From positions 1 to 33,588 of the forward strand of contig CANGFE010000024.1 of assembly GCA_947453155.1 (NCBI GenBank): DNA of 33,588 nt, read 5' to 3'. The stretch comes from Beijerinckiaceae bacterium (lineage in GTDB: Bacteria; Pseudomonadota; Alphaproteobacteria; Rhizobiales; Beijerinckiaceae). The first letter of the stretch is position 1; every line of letters begins with the position of its first letter. The translations under genes and the position numbers were made by a program. The notes below the pieces were generated by a model. That model worked only from the letters and a program-made list of their open reading frames with translations, was not told the origin of the DNA and made no database searches. Of the stretch, positions 23,959 to 32,543 are shown one piece after another.

Positions 23959-24999
23959 TCACTGGCTCTGCTGAAGCTTCTTCAAGCGCTCAACCACCGC
24001 CGGGGGCGACCGATAGGACTGCACAATAATATCCTGAATTTGCTCCCCCGTGCGAGGGGTATCTGCGCCGAGGCTGGCTTTGGCCTGTTCGACCAAGAAT
24101 TCCTTGTCGTTAAAGGCATCCCAGAAGGCTTTGCGCATGGCCACAACACGGTCCTGCGGCACGCCCGGCGGCAGGAGATAAGGACGGCCCGTGGCAATGG
24201 GGCCGACCGCCGCGCGCCAGAGCTGGCGGTCTTCCTCATTCTTCAACAGGTCGAGGACGAAGGGCACGTCTGGCAATTGCGGCAGCTTTTCCGCGCCATA
24301 TTGCACGATCAGCTTGACCTTCTTTTCCGGCAGCCAATTGGGGCGCGTGGAAACCAGCGAATTATAGAAGACGCTTGGATAACCATCGAGTTCGCCGCGC
24401 TCCATGGCAAGCAGCGCATCATTCTGGCCCGGATAGCCAACAATCAGCTTGAGCTTGGTGCCCAAAGTCTCATTGAGCAGACGGCCATAGAAACTCGGCG
24501 TGGAATTGGCGCCGGACGAGCCCATCTTCAATTCATTCTTGCGCGCCTCTTCCAGATTGCTGGCGGGCGCTGTGTGCCAGACCGTCAGAATGCTGGTCTC
24601 GACCGAAGGCGAGCCGAGCCAGTTGAATTTCGTCGGATCATATTGGGCCTCTTTGGTGCCAAAGAGCGGCTCGAACGGCGTGTTGTTCTGCACCGCGCCG
24701 ATGACCGAGCCATCTTTGGGGGCGAGCGTGTAGAGATGATTGGTGGCGACAATGCCGCCTGCGCCCGGCATGTTGCGGATCACAATATTGGGCTGGCCCG
24801 GCAGATGGCGAGAGATGAAACGGGTGAGCAAACGCGCGAGCGTGTCATAGCCCCCGCCCGTTGACGAGGAGACGATCAGGCTGACCGTTTTACCCTTGTA
24901 AAAATCCTCAATCGCATCGGCGCGGGCCGGCGTGATAGCGCAGAGCGCGCTTGTGGCGAAAAGGGTAGTTACGGCCAAGGCCCGGCGGAACGCGCGCAT
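23959..24999 (-). CDS. Bug/TctC-family periplasmic solute receptor
   Basis: A 346-residue extracytoplasmic receptor of the tripartite tricarboxylate transporter class. It has a Sec signal (about residues 1-27, ARA before the mature start) and the family opening DFYKGKTVSLIVSSSTGGGYDTLARLL, followed by the NMPGAGGIVATNHLY block that forms the carboxylate pocket. Members bind carboxylates such as citrate, aromatic acids or nicotinate. No TctA/TctB membrane proteins are in the window, so it is an orphan as often seen for Bug proteins. GGGAGG lies about 9 bases before the ATG. It is the first gene of a pair with the flavin monooxygenase. Confidence 0.92.
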   Translation of the reverse strand: MRAFRRALAVTTLFATSALCAITPARADAIEDFYKGKTVSLIVSSSTGGGYDTLARLLTRFISRHLPGQPNIVIRNMPGAGGIVATNHLYTLAPKDGSVIGAVQNNTPFEPLFGTKEAQYDPTKFNWLGSPSVETSILTVWHTAPASNLEEARKNELKMGSSGANSTPSFYGRLLNETLGTKLKLIVGYPGQNDALLAMERGELDGYPSVFYNSLVSTRPNWLPEKKVKLIVQYGAEKLPQLPDVPFVLDLLKNEEDRQLWRAAVGPIATGRPYLLPPGVPQDRVVAMRKAFWDAFNDKEFLVEQAKASLGADTPRTGEQIQDIIVQSYRSPPAVVERLKKLQQSQ

Positions 25000-25135
25000 C
25001 TTTTTTATCCTCCCGAGGCCCTTGCCGATGCTGATGGCGGGCCTTTGGACCAGAAGCTACCAATAGGCGGCCCGCTTGCCAAGCTGGCCGGGTCGACTTA
25101 ATCTTCCGTCAAAACAACAATCTGGGGCAGAAACC

Positions 25136-25528
25136 ATGAAAGCCGAAGGCGTCCTCCACTTTGCCATCCCTGTGAAAGACCTCGACCGGTCGGAAGCTTT
25201 TTACACCGGCATTCTCGGGCTGACGAAGGTTCGCCGCAACAATCACATGGTGTTCATGCGCTGCGAGGACGTCTATTTCGTCCTGACCTATTCGGAAAAT
25301 CCGATTGATGTGAATCCGGGCGACAAGCACGACATTCACACCGCTTTCATCTATCGCGGCGAGCGCTATGACCAGATGAAAAAGTTTCTCGCGGAAAAGA
25401 ACATTCGCATCTTCAAGGAAGAAGACCGCGAACATGGCACATTCCGCGGCCGCAGCGCCTATTTCCACGATCCCGATCGCAATGTGATCGAAATCATGGA
25501 TCTCAAAGGCGCGCCCGTTCCGGAATAA
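25136..25528 (+). CDS. VOC (glyoxalase/dioxygenase) family protein
   Basis: A 130-residue single-unit vicinal oxygen chelate protein: it begins with VLHFAIPVKDLDRSEAFYTGILG and ends with the HDPDRNVIEIMD motif. Likely metal ligands are His8 and the Glu near residue 120, with His71 (DIHTAF) as another candidate. Reactions in the family include lyase, dioxygenase, epimerase and resistance activities, and the substrate cannot be told. The ATG at 25136 was chosen as the domain start. The gene is transcribed divergently from the Bug receptor, so it may belong to the same pathway. Confidence 0.88.
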   Translation: MKAEGVLHFAIPVKDLDRSEAFYTGILGLTKVRRNNHMVFMRCEDVYFVLTYSENPIDVNPGDKHDIHTAFIYRGERYDQMKKFLAEKNIRIFKEEDREHGTFRGRSAYFHDPDRNVIEIMDLKGAPVPE

Positions 25529-25537
25529 TCATTCCGG
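25520..25537. terminator. Palindrome at abutting convergent stops, possible weak terminator
   Basis: CCGGAAT-AATC-ATTCCGG is a perfect 7-bp inverted repeat spanning both stop codons. It encodes Pro-Glu-stop at the end of the VOC gene on the plus strand and Pro-Glu-stop on the minus strand. No T-run follows, so termination would be inefficient or rho-assisted. Confidence 0.4.
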
Positions 25538-25909
25538 CTCAAGCAGGCACTTCAATTCAATCGGCGATTCATCGCGCGGCCCCGGCGTGCGGATGAGATC
25601 GACTGCCTTGTAGCCCTTCATCCCACAGGTGAAGTTGATCGAATTGGGATCAACCGTGCGGCCAAAAGCGCCGAAGCGAAAACGCCCTTCGGGATCGGTG
25701 CGCGTCAGAATGACCTGACCTTTGCCAAATTCGGCGCGCACCAGAGCATCCACCAATGTCTTGCGGCTTTTCAGATCGACCACTTCGCCAAAAAAAGGCG
25801 GCCCATCAGCCGGATCACCCAGACCCGGCTCGACATCATCGCCACCCGCAAGCGCGGGGACCGCGAGCGCGGCCAAAAGAAGGCTGCAAAAGGCTGTTTT
25901 CTTGAACAT
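25529..25909 (-). CDS. Small secreted protein, carboxypeptidase-regulatory-like beta fold
   Basis: A 126-residue protein with a Sec signal peptide (about 1-21, ALA before the mature start). The mature part has EVVDLKSRKTLVDALVRAEF then LTRTDPEGRFRFGAFG, which resembles the transthyretin/carboxypeptidase-regulatory-like sandwich used for binding in the periplasm. Two mature cysteines (FTCGMKGY and LKCLLE) may form a disulfide. The start at 25909 gives a standard signal peptide. It lies 13 bases after the stop of the small membrane protein and is probably in the same minus-strand transcript. Function is not known. Confidence 0.75.
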   Translation of the reverse strand: MFKKTAFCSLLLAALAVPALAGGDDVEPGLGDPADGPPFFGEVVDLKSRKTLVDALVRAEFGKGQVILTRTDPEGRFRFGAFGRTVDPNSINFTCGMKGYKAVDLIRTPGPRDESPIELKCLLEPE

Positions 25910-25922
25910 GGGCGAAGCCTTT

Positions 25923-26243
25923 TTACCGGAAGAAGAATGCGCGCAGCAGATAGACAAAGAGCACCATGCAGATCAACGGCACGGCCCATCCCATGATGGA
26001 AGGCACAGGCCTGTTGCGCAAGAGCGGCACACTGACCAGCGAGACGAGGCCTGCGACAAGGGCGGAAGAACCAAGCCAGCCAAACCAATACATGCCCGGC
26101 CCGTTGCGCGAAGGCTCCATCAACCAGCCCCATTCATTGATGCGCGGGTGATAGGTAAAGAGCGCCAGATTATTCTGCTCGATGATCACATAGGCGATGG
26201 CAAAAGCCGCAGAAAAGATCGGGGAAAGACGCGCGATCATCAT
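25923..26243 (-). CDS. Small membrane protein, three predicted helices
   Basis: A protein of about 106 residues with hydrophobic segments near residues 8-22, 53-73 and 83-101, and a polar loop containing YHPRINEWGWLMEPSRNGPGMYW. No family recognised with confidence. The start may be GTG 26246, ATG 26243 or ATG 26240; all overlap or touch the upstream stop, so it is translationally coupled to the four-helix protein. The aromatic-rich loop could face the periplasm. A subunit of a small membrane redox or transport complex is possible but unproven. Confidence 0.75.
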   Translation of the reverse strand: MMIARLSPIFSAAFAIAYVIIEQNNLALFTYHPRINEWGWLMEPSRNGPGMYWFGWLGSSALVAGLVSLVSVPLLRNRPVPSIMGWAVPLICMVLFVYLLRAFFFR

Positions 26244-26701
26244 CACATGATCCCCTTCACATTATTCACGACATGGCCGGTGATAAATCCGAACCAGACC
26301 GCAAAGAACAATAGCGCGCTCGTCATCTTGCGGGCCAATGCCAGAGTGTCATCAAGCGACTGACGCCAGACATGCCAATAGAAGGGCAACATGCCCAGAC
26401 CAATGGCGAGGAACTGCTCCTTGAGCTCGAAAGAGCCATTCACCGACCACATGCGCATCGTCTCAAGATAGGTGCGCCCCGTCAGCCGGTAAGGCGGATA
26501 GATCACCGCGCCCAGAACGAAGGTGATGATGAAAAGAATGACAATGGCATTGGTGAATTTCGCGCCCTGCACAGCGCGGAAACTGGGCGTGAAGCCAATG
26601 GCTTTGCGTGCCGGCCACCAAGCCGCGAATGTCTGATGCGTAATCGCCCCCAATAGAGCAACCGCACAAAGCCCGTGCAAAATCAGAAGAAAGACAACCA
26701 T
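26243..26701 (-). CDS. Four-helix membrane protein with conserved-looking histidines
   Basis: A 152-residue inner-membrane protein with four hydrophobic segments (about 2-20, 50-69, 96-110 and 128-144). His9, His22, His110 and His143 lie in or at the ends of these helices, a pattern that recalls di-heme or quinone-linked cytochrome b-like proteins, but I do not recognise a named family. The start at 26701 is supported by GGAGGGG upstream and puts the first helix at the N-terminus; the longer frame to 26836 would overlap the amidohydrolase gene. It is coupled to the three-helix protein and followed by a secreted protein. Confidence 0.78.
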   Translation of the reverse strand: MVVFLLILHGLCAVALLGAITHQTFAAWWPARKAIGFTPSFRAVQGAKFTNAIVILFIITFVLGAVIYPPYRLTGRTYLETMRMWSVNGSFELKEQFLAIGLGMLPFYWHVWRQSLDDTLALARKMTSALLFFAVWFGFITGHVVNNVKGIM

Positions 26702-26792
26702 TCTTCCCCTCCCCCTCGATGAAGGCTTGTTTGCGCCTTCTTGATGGGCGTGAATCTGCGACAGAATGGGCCGCGCGTCCAGAGCGCGCGCG

Positions 26793-28451
26793 TTATTGTG
26801 AAACCAAGGGGGCCAAATCCCCAGCCGCATGGACAATGCGACCGCCGACCATGGTCAATTCTGCCCGAAGATCGGCCATCTCCTCCACCGGCAGGGTGAA
26901 GAAATCCCCCGACAGGGCAGCGAGATCCGCCAACGCGCCCGGCTTCAGCACGCCGCGACGCGCCTCCTCATGGGAGAACCAAGCCGAGCCTTGCGTCCAG
27001 ATGCGCAAGGCCTCCTCGCGCGTCGGCCGCTCGTCTTGCGCCCGCGTTTCAAGACCAGAGAGCGTGCGCCCATCCAGCATCCAGCGCAAAGCCACAAAGG
27101 GATTGTAGGACATAACGCGATCGGCATCCGTGCCGCCGCCCACATGCAGCCCCATACGCTGCGCTTTGGCGAGCGGAGGCATTTGCGCGAGGCGCGCAGT
27201 TTCATAATTGGCGAGGAAGGCGGGCGCTGCAAAATAGAGACGGTTTTGCATCAACCATCCCAGCTGCAGGTCTTTCATCCGCAACAAAGTCTCTGGCTTT
27301 GCATCATGAATATGCGCAATCGACCAGCGCAAAGGGGCGTAATCAATCTGTTGGCGAATACGCGCGAAAAGATCGAGTAAGTGATGAACGGACGCTTCAT
27401 TATTCCAATGAATCGTCAGCCCAAGCCCACTCCGCGCGGCCCAAAGCGCCAGCTCTTCAAATTGCGCAAGCTGCTCGGCATGAGGCTGGTCGTTATTATA
27501 AAGACCCCAAGTCACACATTCGCCCAAGCCATTGAAGCGCAACCAATCATCGCCTGACTGCATCGGCAAATTTTGTGTGAGAGCCTGAAAATCCGAAAGC
27601 TCGCTGCCCGCACGCGGCGCGCAAAGCGCATAGCGCACGCGCATGGTCAGCGCGCCATCACGCGCAAGTTCCTGCACGGCGGCATATTGATGAAGCGCCA
27701 GATTATGCCCGCCCGGATCGGACACGCCGGTCACGCCATAGCGATGCAATTCAGAAAAGAAAGCGCGCGTCCCACGCTTGGCTTCATCGAGCGAAGGCTT
27801 GGGCAGCCGATCATAAAGCGCCACAACCGCCGCGAGATCGCCCAAAATCCATCCCGTTATCTGGCCCTGCGGATCGCGCTCGAAACGTGCAGCCCCGGGC
27901 AGATCGCTCTCTTGCGCAAGTCCCAAGAGCGCAAAGCCGCGCTGCGAGAGAAGCACGCCTGCATAAGACATTTGCACATAGACAGGACGCCCACCTGCTG
28001 CCGTCTCGATTTCAGCTTGCGTGGGCAAACGCTTTTCGCGGAATTGCTGCGCATTCCAGCCACCGGGCACGACAATCCACGCATCAAGCGGGCGGCGCGC
28101 GGCGACATCGGCCATGCGCACCAATGCTTCTTCGAGTGAAGGCACATCGGTCCAGCTCACTTCTTGCGCGAAAGTCAGGCCCGCACGGATCGCGTGCATA
28201 TGGGAATCAATCAAACCGGGAATGACGAGGCGTCCGCCAAGATCCACCGCACGCGCTTGTGGGCTTGCTTGTGCGCGCAGCGACAATCCATCGCCCACAG
28301 CCGAAATCGTGTCCCCATCAATCAGAATGGCCTCGGCCATGGTCGCAGCAGAATCGAGTGTTGCAATGCGGCCATTGTGCAAAAGCCATTGCTCCGCACC
28401 CGCGGGCAGCGAGAAAAGGCCGAGAAACAGGGCAATAAGCAGGCGTGTCAT
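26793..28451 (-). CDS. Exported amidohydrolase family protein (YtcJ-like)
   Basis: A 552-residue metal-dependent hydrolase of the amidohydrolase-3 group with a Sec signal peptide (about 1-19, AGA before the mature start), so probably periplasmic. The metal motif HMH is at His84-His86, within PGLIDSHMH. Other metal-site blocks are LTIHWNNE, SIAHIHDA and GGGTDADRVMSYNPF. C-terminally a GVLKPGALADLAALSGDFF segment completes the small beta domain. Family members hydrolyse amide or related bonds of varied substrates; the actual one is unknown. It is divergent to an MFS permease, with 94 bases between them in which I see no clear promoter boxes. Confidence 0.9.
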   Translation of the reverse strand: MTRLLIALFLGLFSLPAGAEQWLLHNGRIATLDSAATMAEAILIDGDTISAVGDGLSLRAQASPQARAVDLGGRLVIPGLIDSHMHAIRAGLTFAQEVSWTDVPSLEEALVRMADVAARRPLDAWIVVPGGWNAQQFREKRLPTQAEIETAAGGRPVYVQMSYAGVLLSQRGFALLGLAQESDLPGAARFERDPQGQITGWILGDLAAVVALYDRLPKPSLDEAKRGTRAFFSELHRYGVTGVSDPGGHNLALHQYAAVQELARDGALTMRVRYALCAPRAGSELSDFQALTQNLPMQSGDDWLRFNGLGECVTWGLYNNDQPHAEQLAQFEELALWAARSGLGLTIHWNNEASVHHLLDLFARIRQQIDYAPLRWSIAHIHDAKPETLLRMKDLQLGWLMQNRLYFAAPAFLANYETARLAQMPPLAKAQRMGLHVGGGTDADRVMSYNPFVALRWMLDGRTLSGLETRAQDERPTREEALRIWTQGSAWFSHEEARRGVLKPGALADLAALSGDFFTLPVEEMADLRAELTMVGGRIVHAAGDLAPLVSQ

Positions 28452-28545
28452 GCAAAAAGCCTAACCGCGCGAGCCTGCGCTTGCCAAGGCCTGCTCCCAT
28501 GCTCTAGAGCGAGACCAAGCAAAACATGGGGAGCCCGGCGCAATT

Positions 28546-29766
28546 TTGGCTGACGACAACAAGAAAACTGAAGCCCAAACGCCGCAGACCTCCAACCTGC
28601 CTGCGACCTATGCCTCCGGCCTGTTCAGCATGGGGCAAGCCGAACTCCTGACCTTCGTCGTGCCGCTCTGGGCCGTGCTGCAAGGCGCGGAACCCGCCGA
28701 AATCGGCATTTTGGTGGGCGCGCGTTCCGCGCTGACATTTTTCTTGGCCATTCACGGCGGCGCGCTGATGGACCGCCTTGGCACGCGCCGCGTCATGCTG
28801 TTCTTCACGGCGATGACGGGCCTTGTGGCGGCCGCCTATCCGTTTCTGCCATGGCTGGCCGTGATGATCGTGCTGCAAATGCTGATCGGTTATTCGAGCA
28901 ATATGACATGGATCGGCGCGCAAACTCTGATCGCGCAGGTGACCGGTGGCGATGCCAGCCGCATCGGCACATTCTCTTTCTATTCGCGCATCGGCACGAT
29001 TTTCGCCCCGCTTCTCATGGGGCTGTTGTGGGATTTGGCGGGGCCGCAGATTTCCTTTCTGGGCATTACCGCTTGGTCGTCTTGCATGTTCTTTGCAGTG
29101 CTGCGGATTGAAAATCCGCAAAAGGCAGAAACCGTCGTCGGCAAAATCGCGTGGCGCGACCTTTTGCCAAAGATGTCTGATTATACGGGCTCGCTGAAAC
29201 TCGCTGTGCTTCCAGCTGTGGCTTTTACGCTCGCCATTTCTTTCACACGTCACGCGACCAATGCGGCGGAAAGCTCTTTCCTCATCGTTTACTTAAAAAA
29301 TCTCGGCTATACGGGCACGCTGATCGGCTCACTGTTTTCTTTTGCTGAAATTTTCAACGGGCTTGGCTCACTGGGCGTGCGCTTCTTGCGTGGTCTTTCG
29401 ACCGCTTGGCTGATGATCGGCTTTACAGCGAGTTCCATCGTGCTGCTCGCCCTCACACCCGTCTTTGGCTCGGTGTTTTTTCTGCTTGGCCTTGCTCATT
29501 CCCTTCGCCGTCTGTCGGAGGGCATTGTGCAGCCCTTGATGTTTGCTTTGCAGGCGCGCGCCGTGCCGCGCGAAGTGCAAGGCTCGATTGTGGGCCTACG
29601 CGTCACCAACAACCGACTTGCCTCGATCGTGACGCCCATCATCATGGGCTATGTCGTGCAATGGTTCGGGCTCGACAATGGCTTTTATGTCATGGGCGCT
29701 TTGTTGCTTGCGATCTGCGCATGGCTCGCGGTCAGCGTCGCCAAGTTCGAACTCGACCGGCTTTAA
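28546..29766 (+). CDS. Major facilitator superfamily transporter
   Basis: A 406-residue inner-membrane permease with about 12 hydrophobic segments. After the second segment it has the MFS signature-like [15 protein letters not shown] polar central loop lies around residues 185-215, and the charged pair [10 protein letters not shown] lies in the seventh helix. The substrate is not predictable. The start is TTG at 28546 with a GGGGAG ribosome site 12 bases upstream; no in-frame ATG precedes it without a stop. The stop overlaps the glutaminase stop by 4 bases (tail to tail). Confidence 0.88.
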   Translation: MADDNKKTEAQTPQTSNLPATYASGLFSMGQAELLTFVVPLWAVLQGAEPAEIGILVGARSALTFFLAIHGGALMDRLGTRRVMLFFTAMTGLVAAAYPFLPWLAVMIVLQMLIGYSSNMTWIGAQTLIAQVTGGDASRIGTFSFYSRIGTIFAPLLMGLLWDLAGPQISFLGITAWSSCMFFAVLRIENPQKAETVVGKIAWRDLLPKMSDYTGSLKLAVLPAVAFTLAISFTRHATNAAESSFLIVYLKNLGYTGTLIGSLFSFAEIFNGLGSLGVRFLRGLSTAWLMIGFTASSIVLLALTPVFGSVFFLLGLAHSLRRLSEGIVQPLMFALQARAVPREVQGSIVGLRVTNNRLASIVTPIIMGYVVQWFGLDNGFYVMGALLLAICAWLAVSVAKFELDRL

Positions 29767-30704
29767 TGACCAAACACTGACCAGCCCGTGCGCTTGGTCA
29801 ATTCTTCCAACGCGATGCGCCCCAGATGCGAATTGCCGGTCTCGTCCAGTCCCGGCGCCCAGACCGCAATGGACGCGCGCCCCGGCGCAATGGCGAGAAT
29901 CCCGCCACCCACGCCACTTTTGCCCGGCAGGCCGACACGATAGGCAAATTCGCCCGAGCCATCATAATGGCCGCACGTCATCATCAGCGCATTGATGCGC
30001 CGCGCGCGCTCGGATGAGACCACCGAATGTCCACTCACCGGATTGCGGCCATTATTGGCCAGAAACAATCCCGCACGCGCCAATTGGCGGCATGACATGG
30101 CCATCGCACAATGATGGAAATAAACACCCAGCGTATTGTCGACCGGATTGTCGATCACGCCAAAGCTTTTCATATAATTGGCGAGCGCGGCATTGCGAAA
30201 GCCGGTGCGCTTTTCGGAGGCCGCCACCTCATGATCGATAAAGATCGTCTCATCATCAGCCAGAAATTGCATGAAGCGCAAAATCTCGCCCAAGGTCTCC
30301 CGCGGCGCGCGACCTGAGAGAATGACATCTGTGACCGCAATCGCGCCCGCATTGATAAAGGGATTACGCGGCACGCCCATTTCATGTTCGAGCTGGATGA
30401 TGGAATTGAAGCGATTGCCCGACGGCTCGCGCCCAACCTTCTGCCAGAGGCGATCCCCAATCCGGCCCAAAGCCAAAGTCAGTGTGAAAACTTTGGAAAT
30501 GCTCTGGATGGAGAAAGGCACATCCGCATCGCCGCCCAGATGCACATGCCCATCAAGATCAATCAGCGCCATGCCGAAGCGCGCCGGGTCCACATTGGCG
30601 AGTTCCGGAATATAGCTTGCGACGCGTCCGCGATCTTCGCGCGCGCTCATCTCTTGGGCAATCTCGCTGACAATTTTGGCGAGATCAGGATCGGCCTTGC
30701 TCAT
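29763..30704 (-). CDS. glsA: Glutaminase A
   Basis: Hydrolyses glutamine to glutamate and ammonia. The 313-residue protein has the serine-lysine catalytic motif SISK (Ser68, Lys71) in the beta-lactamase-like fold, followed by EPSGNRFNS (93-101), INAGAI and the C-terminal [13 protein letters not shown] block, all typical of the YbaS/YneH family. Length is normal. I place the start at ATG 30704 because GGAGG is 5 bases upstream; an ATG at 30716 lacks a ribosome site. In such bacteria the enzyme often aids acid tolerance or nitrogen supply. Confidence 0.94.
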   Translation of the reverse strand: MSKADPDLAKIVSEIAQEMSAREDRGRVASYIPELANVDPARFGMALIDLDGHVHLGGDADVPFSIQSISKVFTLTLALGRIGDRLWQKVGREPSGNRFNSIIQLEHEMGVPRNPFINAGAIAVTDVILSGRAPRETLGEILRFMQFLADDETIFIDHEVAASEKRTGFRNAALANYMKSFGVIDNPVDNTLGVYFHHCAMAMSCRQLARAGLFLANNGRNPVSGHSVVSSERARRINALMMTCGHYDGSGEFAYRVGLPGKSGVGGGILAIAPGRASIAVWAPGLDETGNSHLGRIALEELTKRTGWSVFGH

Positions 30705-30759
30705 CATAGCCTCCATATGGGGGGCATTTCAGACAGGAGCAAGGCCGATGCCAAATCGA

Positions 30760-31329
30760 TCAGGGCAGATATTCCTGTTTCAGCACCATATCTGTCACCG
30801 CTTTGCCGCGCCCTGCCATAGCTTTGATGATCTCGTCACGCTTGAGACCGGGTTTGAGTTCCCCCGGCGCGAGATCGGTCGCCACCAAAGTGATCACATA
30901 ATGATGCATGCCCGAACCCGGTGCGGGGCATGGGCCAAAATAAAGCTGCGTATCATTGCCAGCCGTGCCGCCGGTGATGAAATCTTGGGGCTTTGAATGC
31001 CCACCTTCATCAAGCTTGGTGACATTGGCGGGAATGCCATAGGCCAGCCAATGATCGACGCCCGAGCCCATACGGCCCGCGAGATCGACCATCATCAGCA
31101 CATAAGATTTGGTGCCCTCAGGTCCCGGCGTCCATTGCAGCGGAATGGAGACATTCTCGCCAATGCAATTTTTATTCGCCGGACTGATGCCGCCAAATTT
31201 TTTCGGCAGCACATCACCATCTTTGAACGTCGGTGACGTGATGCGGAAAGGCTCTGCAGCCTGTGCATCGCCCATGGCGATACCGGCCAGCAAAAGACCC
31301 GAAATAATCCCGGCAAGCGGCTTGCGCAT
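30760..31329 (-). CDS. YbhB/YbcL-type (PEBP/Raf-kinase-inhibitor-like) secreted protein
   Basis: A 189-residue protein with a Sec signal peptide (about 1-24, AQA before the mature start) and the phosphatidylethanolamine-binding fold. The anion-pocket blocks are VDLAGRMGSGVDHWLAYGIP and GPCPAPGSGMHHY, with two cysteines likely to form a disulfide. The cellular role of bacterial members is unclear. The start codon at 31329 is ATG, with GGAG upstream. It stands 55 bases upstream of the glutaminase on the same strand, so read-through into glsA is possible. Confidence 0.9.
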   Translation of the reverse strand: MRKPLAGIISGLLLAGIAMGDAQAAEPFRITSPTFKDGDVLPKKFGGISPANKNCIGENVSIPLQWTPGPEGTKSYVLMMVDLAGRMGSGVDHWLAYGIPANVTKLDEGGHSKPQDFITGGTAGNDTQLYFGPCPAPGSGMHHYVITLVATDLAPGELKPGLKRDEIIKAMAGRGKAVTDMVLKQEYLP

Positions 31330-31361
31330 GGAATGGCTCCTCCCAAAATCCCGTTCTTCAT

Positions 31362-31400
31362 GACAGGCCCCTCGAGGCTAGCAGGGGCAAAACGCCTGTC
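31362..31400. promoter_or_regulatory. Nested inverted repeat in a divergent intergenic region
   Basis: GACAGGCCCCT (31362-31372) can pair with AGGGGC (31383-31388) and CCTGTC (31395-31400), giving a stem with a 10-base loop and a 6-base bulge. It lies 32 bases upstream of the secreted PEBP gene and about 90 bases upstream of the Bug receptor. It may be an operator or leader hairpin. Confidence 0.35.
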
Positions 31401-31490
31401 AAAGGCAAAGGCGGTTGGACGCCATGCCACCTTTCGCCTATTCTCCCCGCATAGAAGACCGCCTCACAAGAGCGGACCAGGGAGGAGATT

Positions 31491-32543
31491 ATGACCGGAT
31501 CCATCCGGGCGTGGCGCATTGGCCTCGCTTTCGTTGCGGCACTTGGCGCCCTGCCAGCGCAAGCCCAAAGCAGCGATGATTTCTACAAGGGCAAAAAGAT
31601 CGACATGATCATCGGCTATTCGGCCGGAGGCACTTATGATCTCTATGCCCGCCTCGTGGCCCGTCAATTTGGCAATTACCTGCCCGGCACTCCGGTCATC
31701 GTGCCGCGCAATATGCCCGGTGGCGGCAGCCGCACCGCCGTGACTTGGCTCTACACCGCCGGTCCACGTGATGGCACCGTGCTCGCCACCGCCGATCAAT
31801 CGCTCTCTGTCGAACAGGCCATGGGCGACAAGCAGCTCAAAATTGATACGCGCGAGCTGATCTACATCGGCAATCCCGCAGCTGACAACAACACCACCGC
31901 CATTCTCTCGACGAGCCCGGTGAAAAACATCGAAGATGCCAAGCGCATCGAAATTCCACTCGGCGCTACGGGCGGCTCGACCTCGTCGCAATATCCCAAA
32001 GCGATGAACGCGCTCTTGGGCACGAAATTCAAAATCATCACCGGCTATCCGGGCGGCAATGACATCAATCTCGCCATGGAGCGCGGGGAAGTGGCGGGCC
32101 GTGGCTCCAATTCTTGGGGCGCGTGGAAATCCACCCGTCCGCAATGGGTGGCTGAAGGCAAGCTGACCATCCTCGTGCAGATCGGCCTGTTCAAAGCTCC
32201 CGATTTGCCGAATGTGCCGCTGCTGATGGATCTGGCGAAGAATAATGAAGACCGCGCGGTGCTGAAGCTTCTCTCAGCTTCCACCACGATTGGTCGCCCG
32301 ATCTTTACCACGCCGGGCGTACCAGATGATCGCGTGAAACTTTTGCGCAGCAACTTTGACCGCATGATGAAGGATCCCGCCTTCCTCGATGTGGCGAAGA
32401 AAGAAAATCTCGATATTCAACCGGTCTCGGGCGAAGAGATGCAACGCATTGTTGCGGATATCGTCTCAACGCCACCCAATATTGCAGCGCGCCTGCAAGA
32501 GATCATTGGCGGCATCGAACAAAACAACAATACAGGTAAATGA
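31491..32543 (+). CDS. Bug/TctC-family periplasmic solute receptor (second copy)
   Basis: A 350-residue extracytoplasmic receptor with a Sec signal (about 1-25, AQA before the mature start). The mature start DDFYKGKKIDMIIGYSAGGTYDLYARLV and the NMPGGGSRTAVTWLY block match the Bug family. It shares clear family similarity with the receptor at 23959-24999 but is not a recent duplicate: the middle region (residues 100-180) differs strongly. A GGAGGAG ribosome site precedes the ATG. Its stop overlaps the start of the class II aldolase-family gene by 4 bases, so receptor and enzyme are translationally coupled. No cognate membrane subunits are in the window. Confidence 0.92.
   Translation: MTGSIRAWRIGLAFVAALGALPAQAQSSDDFYKGKKIDMIIGYSAGGTYDLYARLVARQFGNYLPGTPVIVPRNMPGGGSRTAVTWLYTAGPRDGTVLATADQSLSVEQAMGDKQLKIDTRELIYIGNPAADNNTTAILSTSPVKNIEDAKRIEIPLGATGGSTSSQYPKAMNALLGTKFKIITGYPGGNDINLAMERGEVAGRGSNSWGAWKSTRPQWVAEGKLTILVQIGLFKAPDLPNVPLLMDLAKNNEDRAVLKLLSASTTIGRPIFTTPGVPDDRVKLLRSNFDRMMKDPAFLDVAKKENLDIQPVSGEEMQRIVADIVSTPPNIAARLQEIIGGIEQNNNTGK

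Noticed and set aside
23251-24864. A 537-codon plus-strand frame opposite the monooxygenase and Bug genes
   Set aside because: It crosses the boundary between two well-supported minus-strand genes and has no family resemblance; its length comes from codon bias in the opposite strand.
28504-29253. Minus-strand frame opposite the MFS permease
   Set aside because: Highly charged, His/Arg/Gln-rich translation typical of the complement of a membrane-protein gene; no start signal.
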